From the NCBI GenBank assembly GCA_016783965.1, contig JADHVO010000001.1, forward strand, positions 372,001-436,000: 64,000 nt of DNA, written 5' to 3'. A model generated the notes under the pieces. The model worked only from the letters and a program-made list of their open reading frames with translations. It was not told the origin of the DNA and did no database searches. Position numbers and translations under genes: made by a program. The stretch is from Alphaproteobacteria bacterium. GTDB taxonomy: Bacteria; Pseudomonadota; Alphaproteobacteria; Micropepsales; Micropepsaceae. Shown here piece by piece: positions 8,032 through 17,070 of the stretch (position 1 is its first letter; every line of letters starts with the position of its first letter).

Positions 8032-9354
8032 CTACAGCGCGTCGATGCTCTGCGCCCGCGCTGCCCATTCCTCCTGGAGCTCCTTCACCAGGTCGGAATG
8101 CTTGGTGCGCGCGGCTTCGCGGACCTTTGGCACGTGGTAGCTCGGGAACAGGTCGTTGTCGGGCCGGAAGTCTTTCAGGATCTGCTTCGCCACCGTGACC
8201 TTGTGCACCTCGGTCGGGCCGTCGGCGATGCCCATCACCATCGAGGAGATCAGCATCCCGGTGAATGGCATCTCGTTCGACACGCCCAGCGCGCCGTGGA
8301 TGTGCATCGCCTTGGACACGATGTCGTGATAGACCTTCGGCATCGCCACCTTCACCGCGGCGATGTCCTTGCGCACGACCTTGTAGTCCTTGTGCTTGTC
8401 GATCAGCCAGGCGACGTGCAGCACCTGCAGGCGGAACTGCTGGAGCTGGATGTAGCTGTCCGCGATCTGCTCCTGCACCATCTGGAAATCGGCCAGCTTG
8501 CCTTCGCGCGTGGTACGCGAGACCGCGCGCTGGCACATCAGGTCCAGCGCCTTCTGGCACTGGCCGACCGTGCGCATCGCGTGATGCACGCGCCCACCGC
8601 CGAGGCGCACCTGCCCCAGCTCGAACGCGGCGCCGCGCGGGCCCAACAGCGCATCGAACGGCACATGCACGTTGTTGTAGCGGATATAACCTTCCGAGCC
8701 GCGCCCGCCGCCGACGCCGACATAGCGGATCACCTCCACGCCGGGCGCCTTGCGCGGCACGAGGAACATCGACATCCGCTTGTACGGGTCCTTGTGATCG
8801 GGATCGGTCACCGCATAGACGACGAACACCTCGGCATTGCGCGCGCCCGAGGTGAACCACTTCTCGCCGTTGATGACCCAGTCATTGCCCTTGAGCTCGG
8901 CGCGGGTGGTGAACGCTAGCGGATCGGAGCCGCCCTGCGGCTCGGTCATCGAATAGCCGCTCGTGATCTCGTTGTTCAGCAGCGGCCAGAGATACTTGTC
9001 CTTCTGCTCTTTCGTTCCGTAGTGCGAGATGATCTCGGCATTGCCGGTGTCGGGCGCCTGGCAGCCGAAGACCACCGGCGCGAGGCCGACGCGGCCGAGC
9101 CGCTCGTTCAGCAGTGCGAGCTTCACCTGGCCATAGCCCTGCCCGCCCAGATCCGGCGTCAGGTGACAGGCCCACAGGCCCATGTCCTTCACTTTTTTCT
9201 GAAGCGGGCGGATCGCCTTTTGATAGGTCTTCGACTTCACGCCGCCCAGGCCGACGCCGATATGCGTCAGCGGTTCGACCTCCTTGTCGATGAACTCCGA
9301 GACCCAGTCGAGCTTCTTCTGATATTCCGGATCGGTCTCAAAATCCCAGGCCAT
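8032..9354 (-). CDS. Acyl-CoA dehydrogenase, ACAD10/11-like
   Basis: FAD-dependent dehydrogenase of 440 residues. SGYSMTEPQGGSDP (flavin/substrate loop), WVINGEKWFTSGA and the C-terminal IADGPTEVHKVTVAKQIL block identify the family, and the DGPTEVH segment resembles ACAD10/11-type enzymes acting on long or branched acyl-CoAs. The N-terminus (FETDPEYQKKLDWVSEFIDK) is complete. It lies upstream of an acyl-CoA ligase on the same strand. The exact substrate is unknown. It is clearly different from the glutaryl-CoA dehydrogenase at 47898-49118. Confidence 0.88.
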   Translation of the reverse strand: MAWDFETDPEYQKKLDWVSEFIDKEVEPLTHIGVGLGGVKSKTYQKAIRPLQKKVKDMGLWACHLTPDLGGQGYGQVKLALLNERLGRVGLAPVVFGCQAPDTGNAEIISHYGTKEQKDKYLWPLLNNEITSGYSMTEPQGGSDPLAFTTRAELKGNDWVINGEKWFTSGARNAEVFVVYAVTDPDHKDPYKRMSMFLVPRKAPGVEVIRYVGVGGGRGSEGYIRYNNVHVPFDALLGPRGAAFELGQVRLGGGRVHHAMRTVGQCQKALDLMCQRAVSRTTREGKLADFQMVQEQIADSYIQLQQFRLQVLHVAWLIDKHKDYKVVRKDIAAVKVAMPKVYHDIVSKAMHIHGALGVSNEMPFTGMLISSMVMGIADGPTEVHKVTVAKQILKDFRPDNDLFPSYHVPKVREAARTKHSDLVKELQEEWAARAQSIDAL

Positions 9355-9471
9355 GCGCCTCTCCCACGTTCTTCTTTATCCCCGCGGAAGTATCCCCCTC
9401 CCCTTCGACACCCCGCAAGCGAAAAGATACCGGTTTTTCTAAAAATCCATGCGCTTCCCACGTTCCCCAAT

Positions 9472-9566
9472 TGTCACGGCCCGCGCCGCCCAGTTGACGC
9501 CTGCACCAGTTCGGCAAAACCTAGCTTCGAACAAACTGGATGGCCCGCCTTCGCGTGCCATGACAA
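9472..9566. repeat. Paired inverted REP-like palindromes
   Basis: Two copies of the window's dispersed palindrome in opposite orientation: TGTCACGGCCCGC at 9472 and its reverse form GGCCCGCC...GCCATGACA ending at 9565. The half-sequence TGTCATGGCCCGC...GGGCCATCCAGTTGA recurs at 17698-17797, 60546-60642 and 62803-62840. Non-coding spacer between the ACAD and serine-hydrolase genes. The rest of 9355-9589 has no gene I can support. Confidence 0.7.
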
Positions 9567-9589
9567 CGGAGTGACGGGAGAGAACGGGC

Positions 9590-10843
9590 ATGGGCAAGGC
9601 AGAACAGGCGGGCTTCTCGCAATCGCGGCTTCAGCTTCTCGATAAGGTGATGAAGGAGCGCTACGTCGACGGCGGCTTCCTGAACGGGATTCACACGCAG
9701 ATTTTCCGCGGCGGCGAACTCGTCCACAACGGCATGGCCGGCCTGATGGACATCGAGCGCAACAAGCCGTGGCGCGAAGACGCCATCGTGCGCATCTACT
9801 CGATGACCAAGCCGATCACCGCCGTCGCGCTGATGATGTGCGTCGAGGAGGGCAAGATCGGCCTGGACGACGCCGTCCATACTTACATCCCGTCGTGGAA
9901 GAATTTGCGCGTCTATCAGTCCGGCGTGCCGAGCCTGGTCGAGAACACGGCCGGCCAGTTCATCACCACGCCCTGTGAACGGCCGATGAAGGTGGTCGAC
10001 CTTGTCACCCACACATCCGGCCTCACCTACGGCTTCATGTGGCGCACGGCGGTCGACGCGGCCTATCGCGCGCAGAAGATCAATGACTTCCAGACGCCGG
10101 GCGGCCTGGAAGGAATGATGGAGCAGCTCTCCAAGATCCCGCTCGACTTCTCGCCGGGCACCAAGTGGAACTATTCCGTCTCGATCGACGTGATGGGCTA
10201 CCTCGTCCAGAAGGTTTCCGGCATGACCTTCGGCGAATTCCTCCGTACACGCATCTTCGAGCCGCTGGGCATGAAGGACACCTCGTTCTCCATCGCTTCC
10301 AACAAGCTCGACCGTTTCGCCTCCTGCTACATGCCCAAGCCGGGCGGCGGCCTGAAGGTGCAGGACGACTCGCAGAAGTCGACCTATGCCGAGCCGCCCA
10401 AGCTCGAATCCGGCGGCGGCGGCCTGCTGTCGACCATGCACGACTACATGCGCTTCTGCCGCATGATGCTGAACGGCGGCGAGCTCGACGGCGTGCAGAT
10501 CCTCTCGCCCAAGACGGTCGAGCTGTTCTCGATGAACTTCCTGCCCGACAACAAGACCCTGGTCGACATGTCGGCGGCGGTGACGTTCAGCGAGGCCGGC
10601 TACAACGGCATCGGCTTCTCGATCGGCTGCGGCGTGACCATGGACCAGACGCAGACGCGCCTGCCGGGCAGCAAGGGCGAATACTTCTGGGGCGGCGCGG
10701 CTTCCACCGCCTTCTGGATCGACCCGACCGAGGACCTGACGGTGGTGTTCATGACCCAGGTGATGGGCACCGACGCGCGGCTCACCCTGCGCCGCGACCT
10801 GCGTACGCTGGTCTATTCCGCAATGACGGAGAGCTACGCTTAG
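9590..10843 (+). CDS. Beta-lactamase-fold serine hydrolase
   Basis: Protein of 417 residues in the class C beta-lactamase/esterase superfamily. Motifs are SMTK at residues 71-74 (nucleophile Ser71), YSV at 195-197 and the LESGGGGLLSTMHDYMRF block. No signal peptide, so it is likely a cytosolic esterase or amidase. ATG has a GGGAGAG ribosome site 6-12 bases upstream. It is followed by a strong terminator hairpin, so it is probably monocistronic. Related to the protein at 3920-5146 but diverged. Substrate unknown. Confidence 0.85.
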   Translation: MGKAEQAGFSQSRLQLLDKVMKERYVDGGFLNGIHTQIFRGGELVHNGMAGLMDIERNKPWREDAIVRIYSMTKPITAVALMMCVEEGKIGLDDAVHTYIPSWKNLRVYQSGVPSLVENTAGQFITTPCERPMKVVDLVTHTSGLTYGFMWRTAVDAAYRAQKINDFQTPGGLEGMMEQLSKIPLDFSPGTKWNYSVSIDVMGYLVQKVSGMTFGEFLRTRIFEPLGMKDTSFSIASNKLDRFASCYMPKPGGGLKVQDDSQKSTYAEPPKLESGGGGLLSTMHDYMRFCRMMLNGGELDGVQILSPKTVELFSMNFLPDNKTLVDMSAAVTFSEAGYNGIGFSIGCGVTMDQTQTRLPGSKGEYFWGGAASTAFWIDPTEDLTVVFMTQVMGTDARLTLRRDLRTLVYSAMTESYA

Positions 10844-10879
10844 CCGCTGCTTGACCCGTCATCGCCATCTGTTAAGACC

Positions 10880-10921
10880 GGGCGGATGCCATAATAATAT
10901 GGCGTCCGCCCTTTAGCTTTT
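10880..10921 (+). terminator. Rho-independent terminator
   Basis: A 14-bp stem GGGCGGATGCCATA / TATGGCGTCCGCCC with one T-G wobble and an ATAA loop is followed by TTTAGCTTTT. It closes the serine-hydrolase transcript. It ends only 9 bp before the next start codon, so the 2-hydroxyacid dehydrogenase needs its own promoter inside or before the hairpin, or partial read-through. Confidence 0.8.
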
Positions 10922-10929
10922 GGTCGAAA

Positions 10930-11916
10930 ATGCCTGCGAAAAAGCCGCTCGTCATCGTCACGCGCAAACTGCCCGACGCGATCGAGACGCGCATGCGCGA
11001 GCTGTTCGACACGCGCCTCAACGTCGACGACCGCCCCATGGGCCAGGCCGAGCTGATCGAGGCGGTGCAGAAGGCGGACGTGCTGGTCCCCACCATCACC
11101 GACAGGATCGACAGCAAGGTGATCGTGCGTGCCGGTCCGAACCTGAAGCTGATCGCCAATTTCGGCACCGGAGTCGACAATGTCGACGTGAAGACCGCGC
11201 TCGACAAGGGCATCACCGTCACCAACACGCCGGGCGTGCTGACCGAAGACACCGCCGACATGACCATGGCGCTGATCCTGGCCGTGCCGCGCCGCCTGGT
11301 CGAAGGCGTGAAGGAGATCGAGGACGATCACTTCAAGGGCTGGTCGCCCAACTGGATGCTCGGTCACCGCGTCTACGGCAAGCGGCTGGGCATCGTCGGC
11401 ATGGGCCGCATCGGCCAGGCGGTGGCGCGCCGCGCCAGGGCCTTCGGCCTCCAGATCCACTATCACAACAGGAAGCCCGTTCACCCCGACATCGAGCACG
11501 AGCTCGAGGCCACCTACTGGGAAAGCCTCGACCAGATGCTGGCGCGCATGGACATCGTGAGCATCAACTGCCCGCACACGCCGGCGACCTATCACCTCTT
11601 GAGCGCGCGGCGCCTCAAGCTGATGAAGCCCAGCGCCTACATCGTGAACACCGCGCGCGGCGAGGTGATCGACGAGAACACGCTCGCCCGCATGCTGGAA
11701 GCCGGTCAGCTCAGCGGCGCCGGCCTCGACGTGTTCGAGCACGAGCCCGCCGTGAACCCCAAGCTGCTGAAGGCCAAGAACGTCGTGCTCCTGCCCCACA
11801 TGGGCTCGGCCACGATCGAGGGCCGCATCGACATGGGCGAGAAGGTGATCATCAACATCAAGACCTTCGCCGACGGCCACAAACCCCCGGACCGGGTTAT
11901 TCCGGCAATGCTGTAG
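10930..11916 (+). CDS. D-2-hydroxyacid dehydrogenase (glyoxylate/hydroxypyruvate reductase-like)
   Basis: NAD(P)-dependent D-isomer-specific 2-hydroxyacid dehydrogenase of 328 residues, normal length. Nucleotide-binding GMGRIG is at 157-162, and the catalytic trio Arg243 (TARGE), Glu272 (HEP) and His290 (LLPHMGSAT). Sequence is close to glyoxylate/hydroxypyruvate reductases (GyaR/GRHPR type), which interconvert glycerate and hydroxypyruvate, but substrate is not proven. Convergent with the dienelactone-hydrolase gene, whose stop lies 4 bp away. Confidence 0.88.
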   Translation: MPAKKPLVIVTRKLPDAIETRMRELFDTRLNVDDRPMGQAELIEAVQKADVLVPTITDRIDSKVIVRAGPNLKLIANFGTGVDNVDVKTALDKGITVTNTPGVLTEDTADMTMALILAVPRRLVEGVKEIEDDHFKGWSPNWMLGHRVYGKRLGIVGMGRIGQAVARRARAFGLQIHYHNRKPVHPDIEHELEATYWESLDQMLARMDIVSINCPHTPATYHLLSARRLKLMKPSAYIVNTARGEVIDENTLARMLEAGQLSGAGLDVFEHEPAVNPKLLKAKNVVLLPHMGSATIEGRIDMGEKVIINIKTFADGHKPPDRVIPAML

Positions 11917-11920
11917 CGCG

Positions 11921-12664
11921 CTACCCCAGCGCCGCCTTGAGCACGCCCACCATCTTGTGGAAGGCGCGTTCGGCTTCCGCCTCCTTGTAGATCCCCTCGC
12001 GGCCCGGGACGCACCAGCCGTGCAGCGCGTCATAGGTCTCGCTCTCGCCCTTGCCGCGCCAGTCCTTCAGCGCCGCCTCGAACTTCGCGATGGCTTCCGC
12101 CGGCATCGAGCGGTCGTTGGTGGCGTGGCCGGCGTAGATGCTTGCCGTGATCTTCGGCAGCAGCCTGTGCGGGCTGTCTGGTTGATCCGTGTACAGCCCA
12201 CCGCCGTGGAACGAGACCGCCGCCGCGATCTTCTCCGGCGCCGCGCCCGCGGTGCGGACGCTCATCTGGCCGCTGAAGCAATAGCCCACCACGCCCGCCT
12301 TGCCGCCCTTCACATTTGGCTGCTTCAGAAGCCATTCGGCATAGGCCGCGCCGTCCGGACCCATCCTGTCGTTGGGCAGCGCATTCCTGAGCTCGCCCAT
12401 CCGCTTCATGGTGCGCTCGTCGCCCATCTGCGGCACGAAATCGAGCACAGGCAGGCGCGTGGCGCGGTGGAAGATGTTCGGCAGCAGCACGACGAAGCCC
12501 TCATCCGCCAGCCGCTGCGCCATTTTGTTGTAGGCGGGCCGGATGCCCATGATGTCGGTCAGATACGCGACGCCCGGCCATGGCCCGCTGCCGCTCGACG
12601 GCGTGAACAGGAAGCCTTCCGCCGTACCGTCGGCGGCCCTCACCTCGACCCTGGTCTCGCTCAT
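11921..12664 (-). CDS. Dienelactone hydrolase family protein
   Basis: Alpha/beta hydrolase of 247 residues with the Cys-Asp-His triad of dienelactone hydrolases: Cys129 in GYCFSG, Asp184 in ATNDRSMP and His215 in ALHGW. The family hydrolyses dienelactones in chlorocatechol pathways, but many members act on other esters and no aromatic pathway genes are adjacent. A cytosolic enzyme; no signal peptide. Stand-alone minus-strand gene convergent with the hydroxyacid dehydrogenase. Confidence 0.88.
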   Translation of the reverse strand: MSETRVEVRAADGTAEGFLFTPSSGSGPWPGVAYLTDIMGIRPAYNKMAQRLADEGFVVLLPNIFHRATRLPVLDFVPQMGDERTMKRMGELRNALPNDRMGPDGAAYAEWLLKQPNVKGGKAGVVGYCFSGQMSVRTAGAAPEKIAAAVSFHGGGLYTDQPDSPHRLLPKITASIYAGHATNDRSMPAEAIAKFEAALKDWRGKGESETYDALHGWCVPGREGIYKEAEAERAFHKMVGVLKAALG

Positions 12665-12742
12665 CCGCTTCTCCTGTTTGGCGCAAGTCTAGAACGGCGC
12701 GGAGAAGGCATGAACCGGGCGCGACAACCGTGCCGCACGGGC

Positions 12743-13303
12743 TTACGGCAGTTCGTAGATCACCGCGTTCCAGTACTTCACACGATGCGATCCGCTCTTG
12801 CGGAAACCGCGGCGCCGAAGTTCCCGGCCGATCATCGCATTGAAATAGCCGTGCGCCACCAGCACGGTGCGCCCTTCTTTCGCCGCCCGCTTCATCAGGA
12901 TGTCGGCTGCGTCACTCGCACGCTGCTTGGCGCGGCGATAGTTCTCGATCTCCGGATGATAGCCGGCGTGCCACAGAATGCGCGCCACCACCGCCCAGGC
13001 CGGCACCTTCATCTTCAGCAGCGGGATGCGCGGCGACGCCAGCGGCGCTTCGACAAACAAGGGGTCGGCGATCAGCTCCGCGTGCGGCGCCAGCGCCCGC
13101 GCGCTGTCGGTCGAGCGGGGCTTGCCGGAGGTGTAAACCGCGGTCAGTTCCCTGACGAGGTCCTGCAGCTCCTCCGGCGGCACGCTCGTCGGATCCAGCC
13201 CCGCCGCCTCGTAGTGGTCGATATAGGTCCGGAACTCGCTGTGCGAGGTGCGCGGATTGGTCGGGATCGCGGGCTTGCCGTGGCGGATCAGCACGATGCG
13301 CAT
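12743..13303 (-). CDS. Histidine phosphatase family protein (phosphoglycerate-mutase fold)
   Basis: Protein of 186 residues. The catalytic RHG triad lies at residues 7-9 (IVLIRHGKPA) and the second histidine in LVAHGYFNAMIG near residue 150. The start is set at 13303 because the first beta strand begins immediately there; the longer open frame upstream overlaps the promoter region of the divergent SDR. Likely a small phosphatase; the target is unknown. Confidence 0.8.
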   Translation of the reverse strand: MRIVLIRHGKPAIPTNPRTSHSEFRTYIDHYEAAGLDPTSVPPEELQDLVRELTAVYTSGKPRSTDSARALAPHAELIADPLFVEAPLASPRIPLLKMKVPAWAVVARILWHAGYHPEIENYRRAKQRASDAADILMKRAAKEGRTVLVAHGYFNAMIGRELRRRGFRKSGSHRVKYWNAVIYELP

Positions 13304-13455
13304 CGGCGCGCCCGCATGCGCATGGCGGCGCGTACGGGGCGCGAAATCCGGCATCACGGCGGCAGAGGTGGTAATGGCGGCTCCTTGGCGGCCAGCGGGC
13401 CTAAGCTGTAGCATCGCCATAATCCGACATCAAAACGGCACGGGGAAGAGGCTCG

Positions 13456-14253
13456 ATGGCACAGGACGATCTGCGCGGCAGGGTAGCAATTGTCACAGGT
13501 TCGGCGACCGGCATCGGCGCCGCCACCGCGCTCGGCCTTGCCCACCGCGGCGCCAACATCGTCGTGAACTACACCAGGAGCGAAGCCGAGGCGAACGGCG
13601 TCGCCGCGGCGATTCGCGATATCGGAGCGGGCGCTCGCGTTGTGCAGGGTGACGTCGCCAACGACGAGGACTGCCGCCGCCTCGCCCGTGAGGCGACAAG
13701 CGCCTGGGGCCGCATCGACATCCTGGTCAACAACGCCGGCACGACGAAGTTCGTCACCAATCACGCCGACCTCGATGCGCTCAGCGCCGAAGACTTCGCG
13801 AAGATCTATGCCGTCAACGTCATCGGTCCGTTGCAGATGATTCGCGCCTGCATCGAAAGCCTGCGCGCGGCAAAGACCGGTGCGGTGGTGAACGTCTCGT
13901 CGATCGCGGGGGTCGCAGGCGTGGGCTCGTCTGTCGCCTATGCGGCGTCGAAAGGCGCGCTCAACACCATGACGCTTTCGCTTGCCCGCGCTCTCGCGCC
14001 CGACGTGCGCGTCAACGCGGTGTGCCCCGGCTATGTCGACACCAACTGGTTCGTGAAACAGTACGGCCGCGAGCAGGCCGATCGCATCTCGGCCGGCCAG
14101 GAGAAGTCGTCGCCGCTCCACATCGTCGCCGACGGCGAAGAGATCGCGAAGACCGTACTGTTCCTAGCGACGCCCGACTCCGCGAACATTACCGGCGAGA
14201 CGATCCTTTCCGACGGCGGCATGCACCTCTCGATGGCCGGCGCGCGCCGTTAG
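13456..14253 (+). CDS. Short-chain dehydrogenase/reductase (FabG-like)
   Basis: Classical SDR of 265 residues: TGSATGIG at 14-21, NNAG at 92-95, catalytic Ser149 and YAASK (Tyr162/Lys166). Resembles 3-oxoacyl-ACP reductase-like SDRs but is not with fatty-acid synthesis genes, so the FabG name is not assigned. GGGGAAGAGG ribosome site precedes the ATG. Divergent from the histidine phosphatase gene. Monocistronic by position. Confidence 0.85.
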   Translation: MAQDDLRGRVAIVTGSATGIGAATALGLAHRGANIVVNYTRSEAEANGVAAAIRDIGAGARVVQGDVANDEDCRRLAREATSAWGRIDILVNNAGTTKFVTNHADLDALSAEDFAKIYAVNVIGPLQMIRACIESLRAAKTGAVVNVSSIAGVAGVGSSVAYAASKGALNTMTLSLARALAPDVRVNAVCPGYVDTNWFVKQYGREQADRISAGQEKSSPLHIVADGEEIAKTVLFLATPDSANITGETILSDGGMHLSMAGARR

Positions 14254-14492
14254 CGTTTCCGGCGTGCAAATCCTTCCGTAAGCGGAGTAGCCTATTGAGG
14301 CAGCGGTCTGCACAAGTGCTGTGCAATCAGTGTTGCAGCGCAACAACGACCTGCCGAATACGCCCAATAGCAGACCGAAATCAACATTTCCGGATGCCGG
14401 TTTGTATTGAATTTATATGTCCCGTTTTCGACAGTTAGAGGAGGGTGAGCCGTGTTGCGGCTGCGAAGTATTGAAGAAAGAGGGCACTACAA

Positions 14493-15665
14493 ATGAAGTC
14501 ATTTGCCAGGAACGCGCTGCTTGGCGCGTGCGCAATTGCGGCCGGTTGCTTTGCCGGCGGGGGCGCGCAGGCCGACGCGTTGGCAACGCCGTCGATGAGC
14601 GGTCCGCTCGCGGCGAACGCCAATCCCTTCAGCATCGATCTGCCCGACTGGTTCGGCGACGCCGGCGGCAAGGTCTATGTCGGCGGCGCGGTCACGGGTC
14701 TCGCCTATGCGCAAAGCAACGCGACGCACGGCGCGCCCGGCGATGCCGATACCTATATCGATCTCTCGAACGGACAGGTCTTCATCCAGAAGACCGACGG
14801 CTGGCTGCAATTCTATGTGCAGGCTGGCGAGTACTCGCTCCCGACCGTCGGCGTGCCGTACATGAAGTCGTCGACCGCGACGACAGCCAATTTCGGCGTC
14901 GTGCCCGTCGCCTACCTCAAGCTCCAGGGCGAGGACGACTGGTCGGAATTGTCTCTCCAAGGCGGCAAGCTGCCGACGCTGATCGGCAATGAGTACACCT
15001 TCACCTTCGAGAACATGAACATCGAGCGCGGCCTGCTCTGGAACATCGAGCCCGCGGTGAGCACCGGCATCCAGGGCAACTGGACCCACGGGCCGCTGAC
15101 CGTGTCGCTGTCGTGGAACGACGGCACCTATGCCAAGAAATGGAACTGGCTCTCCGGCCTGATCTCGTATGCCGTCACGACCACCGACACGGTCGTGTTC
15201 GCCGGCGGCGGCAATCTCGGCAACCCGAACTTCAGCGCCCTCAACAGCGGCAGCGTCTACAACCTGATCTGGACCCACACCGAGGGCAATTGGGTCATCA
15301 GCCCCTACATCCAGTACAACGTCACGCCGAAGGTGCCGTTCACAACGAAGGGCTCCAGCGTCATTGGCGCCGCGCTGCTGGCATCCTATTCCTTCGACGA
15401 CCACTGGAAGCTTGCCGGTCGCGTCGAATACGAATCGGAGACGGGCACCAAGGGCGTGTTCACGACGCCGGACATTATTGGCTACGGTCCCGGCAGCAAC
15501 GCGTTCTCCGTCACGCTCACGCCCACCTACCAGTGGAAGCAGCTCTTCGCCCGTGTCGATGCGAGCTATGTGAGCGTCGGCAATCTGTCGGGCGGCGGTT
15601 TCGGTCCGCTGGGCACGAAGAGCGACCAGTTCCGCGGCGTGCTTGAATTTGGCGTTCTGTTCTAG
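14493..15665 (+). CDS. Outer-membrane beta-barrel protein (porin-2/OmpL-like)
   Basis: Secreted protein of 390 residues with a signal peptide (MKSFARNALLGACAIAAGCF, cleavage probably after AQA at residue 27). The mature part alternates polar and hydrophobic residues in short strands (YIQYNV, WKLAGRVEYESE, FARVDASYVSV) and ends with a terminal Phe (LEFGVLF), the outer-membrane insertion signature. The pattern matches the OmpL-like beta-barrel porin-2 group. Probable role: passive uptake or scaffold in the outer membrane. It has a separate ~240-bp leader (14254-14492) without other genes and its own terminator, so expression is independent. Confidence 0.82.
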   Translation: MKSFARNALLGACAIAAGCFAGGGAQADALATPSMSGPLAANANPFSIDLPDWFGDAGGKVYVGGAVTGLAYAQSNATHGAPGDADTYIDLSNGQVFIQKTDGWLQFYVQAGEYSLPTVGVPYMKSSTATTANFGVVPVAYLKLQGEDDWSELSLQGGKLPTLIGNEYTFTFENMNIERGLLWNIEPAVSTGIQGNWTHGPLTVSLSWNDGTYAKKWNWLSGLISYAVTTTDTVVFAGGGNLGNPNFSALNSGSVYNLIWTHTEGNWVISPYIQYNVTPKVPFTTKGSSVIGAALLASYSFDDHWKLAGRVEYESETGTKGVFTTPDIIGYGPGSNAFSVTLTPTYQWKQLFARVDASYVSVGNLSGGGFGPLGTKSDQFRGVLEFGVLF

Positions 15666-15683
15666 GCCGCCGGCGTAGAAGCG

Positions 15684-15711
15684 AAAGCCCGCGGCCTGCC
15701 GCGGGCTTTTT
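15684..15711 (+). terminator. Rho-independent terminator after the porin gene
   Basis: Perfect stem AAAGCCCGCGG / CCGCGGGCTTT with a CCTG loop followed by a run of five T. Located 19 bp past the porin stop codon. Confidence 0.92.
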
Positions 15712-15806
15712 GCTGTCTTGGGGCCGCAAAAGCCAGGTTTTGCGCGGCAAAAGCGCGGGTTGCACCCCCAAAAGCCGCTCTATATAAGGGCGCCTCCCGA
15801 AAACGT

Positions 15807-15883
15807 CGGAGAGTAGCTCAGCCTGGTAGAGCACTAGCTTCGGGAGCTAGGGGCCGGAGGTTCGAATCCTCTCTCTCCGACCA
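15807..15883 (+). tRNA. tRNA-Pro(CGG)
   Basis: Full cloverleaf of 77 nt. Acceptor CGGAGAG pairs with CTCTCCG, the D arm reads AGCTCAGCCTGGTAGAGC, and the anticodon stem CTAGC/GCTAG encloses loop TTCGGGA with anticodon CGG. The T arm has GGTTCGAATCC, and CCA is encoded. It reads the proline codon CCG. A TATATAA sequence 20 bp upstream may be its -10 region. Confidence 0.96.
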
Positions 15884-16013
15884 TCTTTCGCGCCCGGCGT
15901 GAAAGATCGTCGCCGCGCCGAAGCGCAGAGGGCGAAGGCGGGCTGTCTCCGCTCCTGCCACCACCGAACTGTTCGCCGCGCTATAGAGACGCCGCATTCC
16001 ATCCGGGCGCCCC

Positions 16014-16636
16014 ATGATCCTCGTCGGCCAGTACGATTCCCCTTACGTCCGCCGCGTCGCCATCTCGCTGCGCGTTCTGGGCATCCCTTACCAGCACGAT
16101 ACCCGCTCGGTGTTCGGCGACTTCGACGACATGCGCAAAACCAATCCGCTCGGCCGCATCCCGTCGTTGATCCTCGACAACGGCGAAACCCTGATCGATT
16201 CCGCCGCCATCCTCGATCGCATCGACGAGATCGTCGGCCCGTCCCGCGCCCTGGTCCCGCCGCATGGCGCCGAGCGGCGCGCCACGCTCCGCCGCATCGC
16301 GCTCGCCACCGGCGTCATCGACAAGGCAGGCGGAGGCGTCGTCTACGAACGACTCGTGCGCCCCTCGCAATACCGCTGGCCCGACTGGATCGAGCGCTGC
16401 CGCACCCAGGCCGCCGGCGCGCTCGCCGCGCTAGACCGCGAAGACTGGCCCGCCGGCCGCTTCGCCCAGGCCGAGATCACCGCCGGCGCGATGCTCTATT
16501 ACCTGAAGATCAATGCCCCGACGTACTGCGCTCCGGCACGTTCACGGCGCTCGACATCCTGCTGTCCCGCTGCGAGGCGCGGCCCGAATTCCAGGCGACA
16601 AGCTTCACCGAATACAAGGTTCCGAGAGCACCGTAA
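16014..16636 (+). pseudogene. Glutathione S-transferase with a one-base frameshift
   Basis: Begins as a normal GST: N-terminal thioredoxin-like domain ILVGQYDSPYVRRVAISLRV, TNPLGRIPSLIL, and DSAAILDRIDEI (glutathione-binding Ser), then a helical domain to INAP. At the CCCC run 16516-16519 the frame changes. The original frame continues with an unrelated Arg/Ser-rich tail to 16661, while the -1 frame restores a typical GST C-terminus (LRSGTFTALDILLSRCEARP ... TEYKVPRAP) ending at 16636. One extra C would give an intact protein of about 207 residues. Either a recent mutation or a sequencing indel. Confidence 0.8.
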
Positions 16637-16687
16637 GAACTATTCAACGGTTGCATCGTAGTCTTGGCCCATTGGGTGGCGGACGAG

Positions 16688-16918
16688 ATGCAGACCTACG
16701 ACGTGCAATTCCTGGGGCGGCGCTGGAACGACCCCGATCCGGAAATCCTGCAAAAGGGCTTGCTGAGCGCCGAGGACCCGCATGCCGCCGAAGCCAAGGC
16801 CCTGGCGCTGCCGCGCGTGGCCGGCACCATGGCCTGCCGCATCGTCGCCTTCGCGAACGGCCACACCGTGTCGTTCATCCAGATCGACCGGCCGCGCCGC
16901 GCGCCCCTCCCGCAATAA
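16688..16918 (+). CDS. Small conserved-looking hypothetical protein
   Basis: Open frame of 76 codons starting MQTYDVQFLGRRWNDPDPEI and ending in PRRAPLPQ. It has no signal peptide or transmembrane segment. The sequence looks like a compact alpha/beta protein and codon use matches neighbours (G/C in third positions). ATG at 16688 is chosen over a TTG at 16664 because GGCGGACGAG precedes it. It lies between the broken GST gene and tRNA-Gln. Family not recognised. Confidence 0.55.
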   Translation: MQTYDVQFLGRRWNDPDPEILQKGLLSAEDPHAAEAKALALPRVAGTMACRIVAFANGHTVSFIQIDRPRRAPLPQ

Positions 16919-16995
16919 ACGCCCCTTGCGGCGTGCCAAAACGCCTGCGTTGAAAGCACGGAGCACTTTCCCTATGGTCCCGCGCCTCCCGGCAT

Positions 16996-17070
16996 TGGGG
17001 CGTCGCCAAGCGGTAAGGCACCGGATTTTGATTCCGGCATTCGCAGGTTCGATCCCTGCCGCCCCAGCCA
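16996..17070 (+). tRNA. tRNA-Gln(TTG)
   Basis: Cloverleaf of 75 nt. Acceptor TGGGGCG pairs with CGCCCCA, the anticodon stem CCGGA/TCCGG encloses TTTTGAT (anticodon TTG), and the T arm has GGTTCGATCCC. CCA is encoded. It reads CAA glutamine codons. No integrase or duplicated 3' end was seen nearby. Confidence 0.96.
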
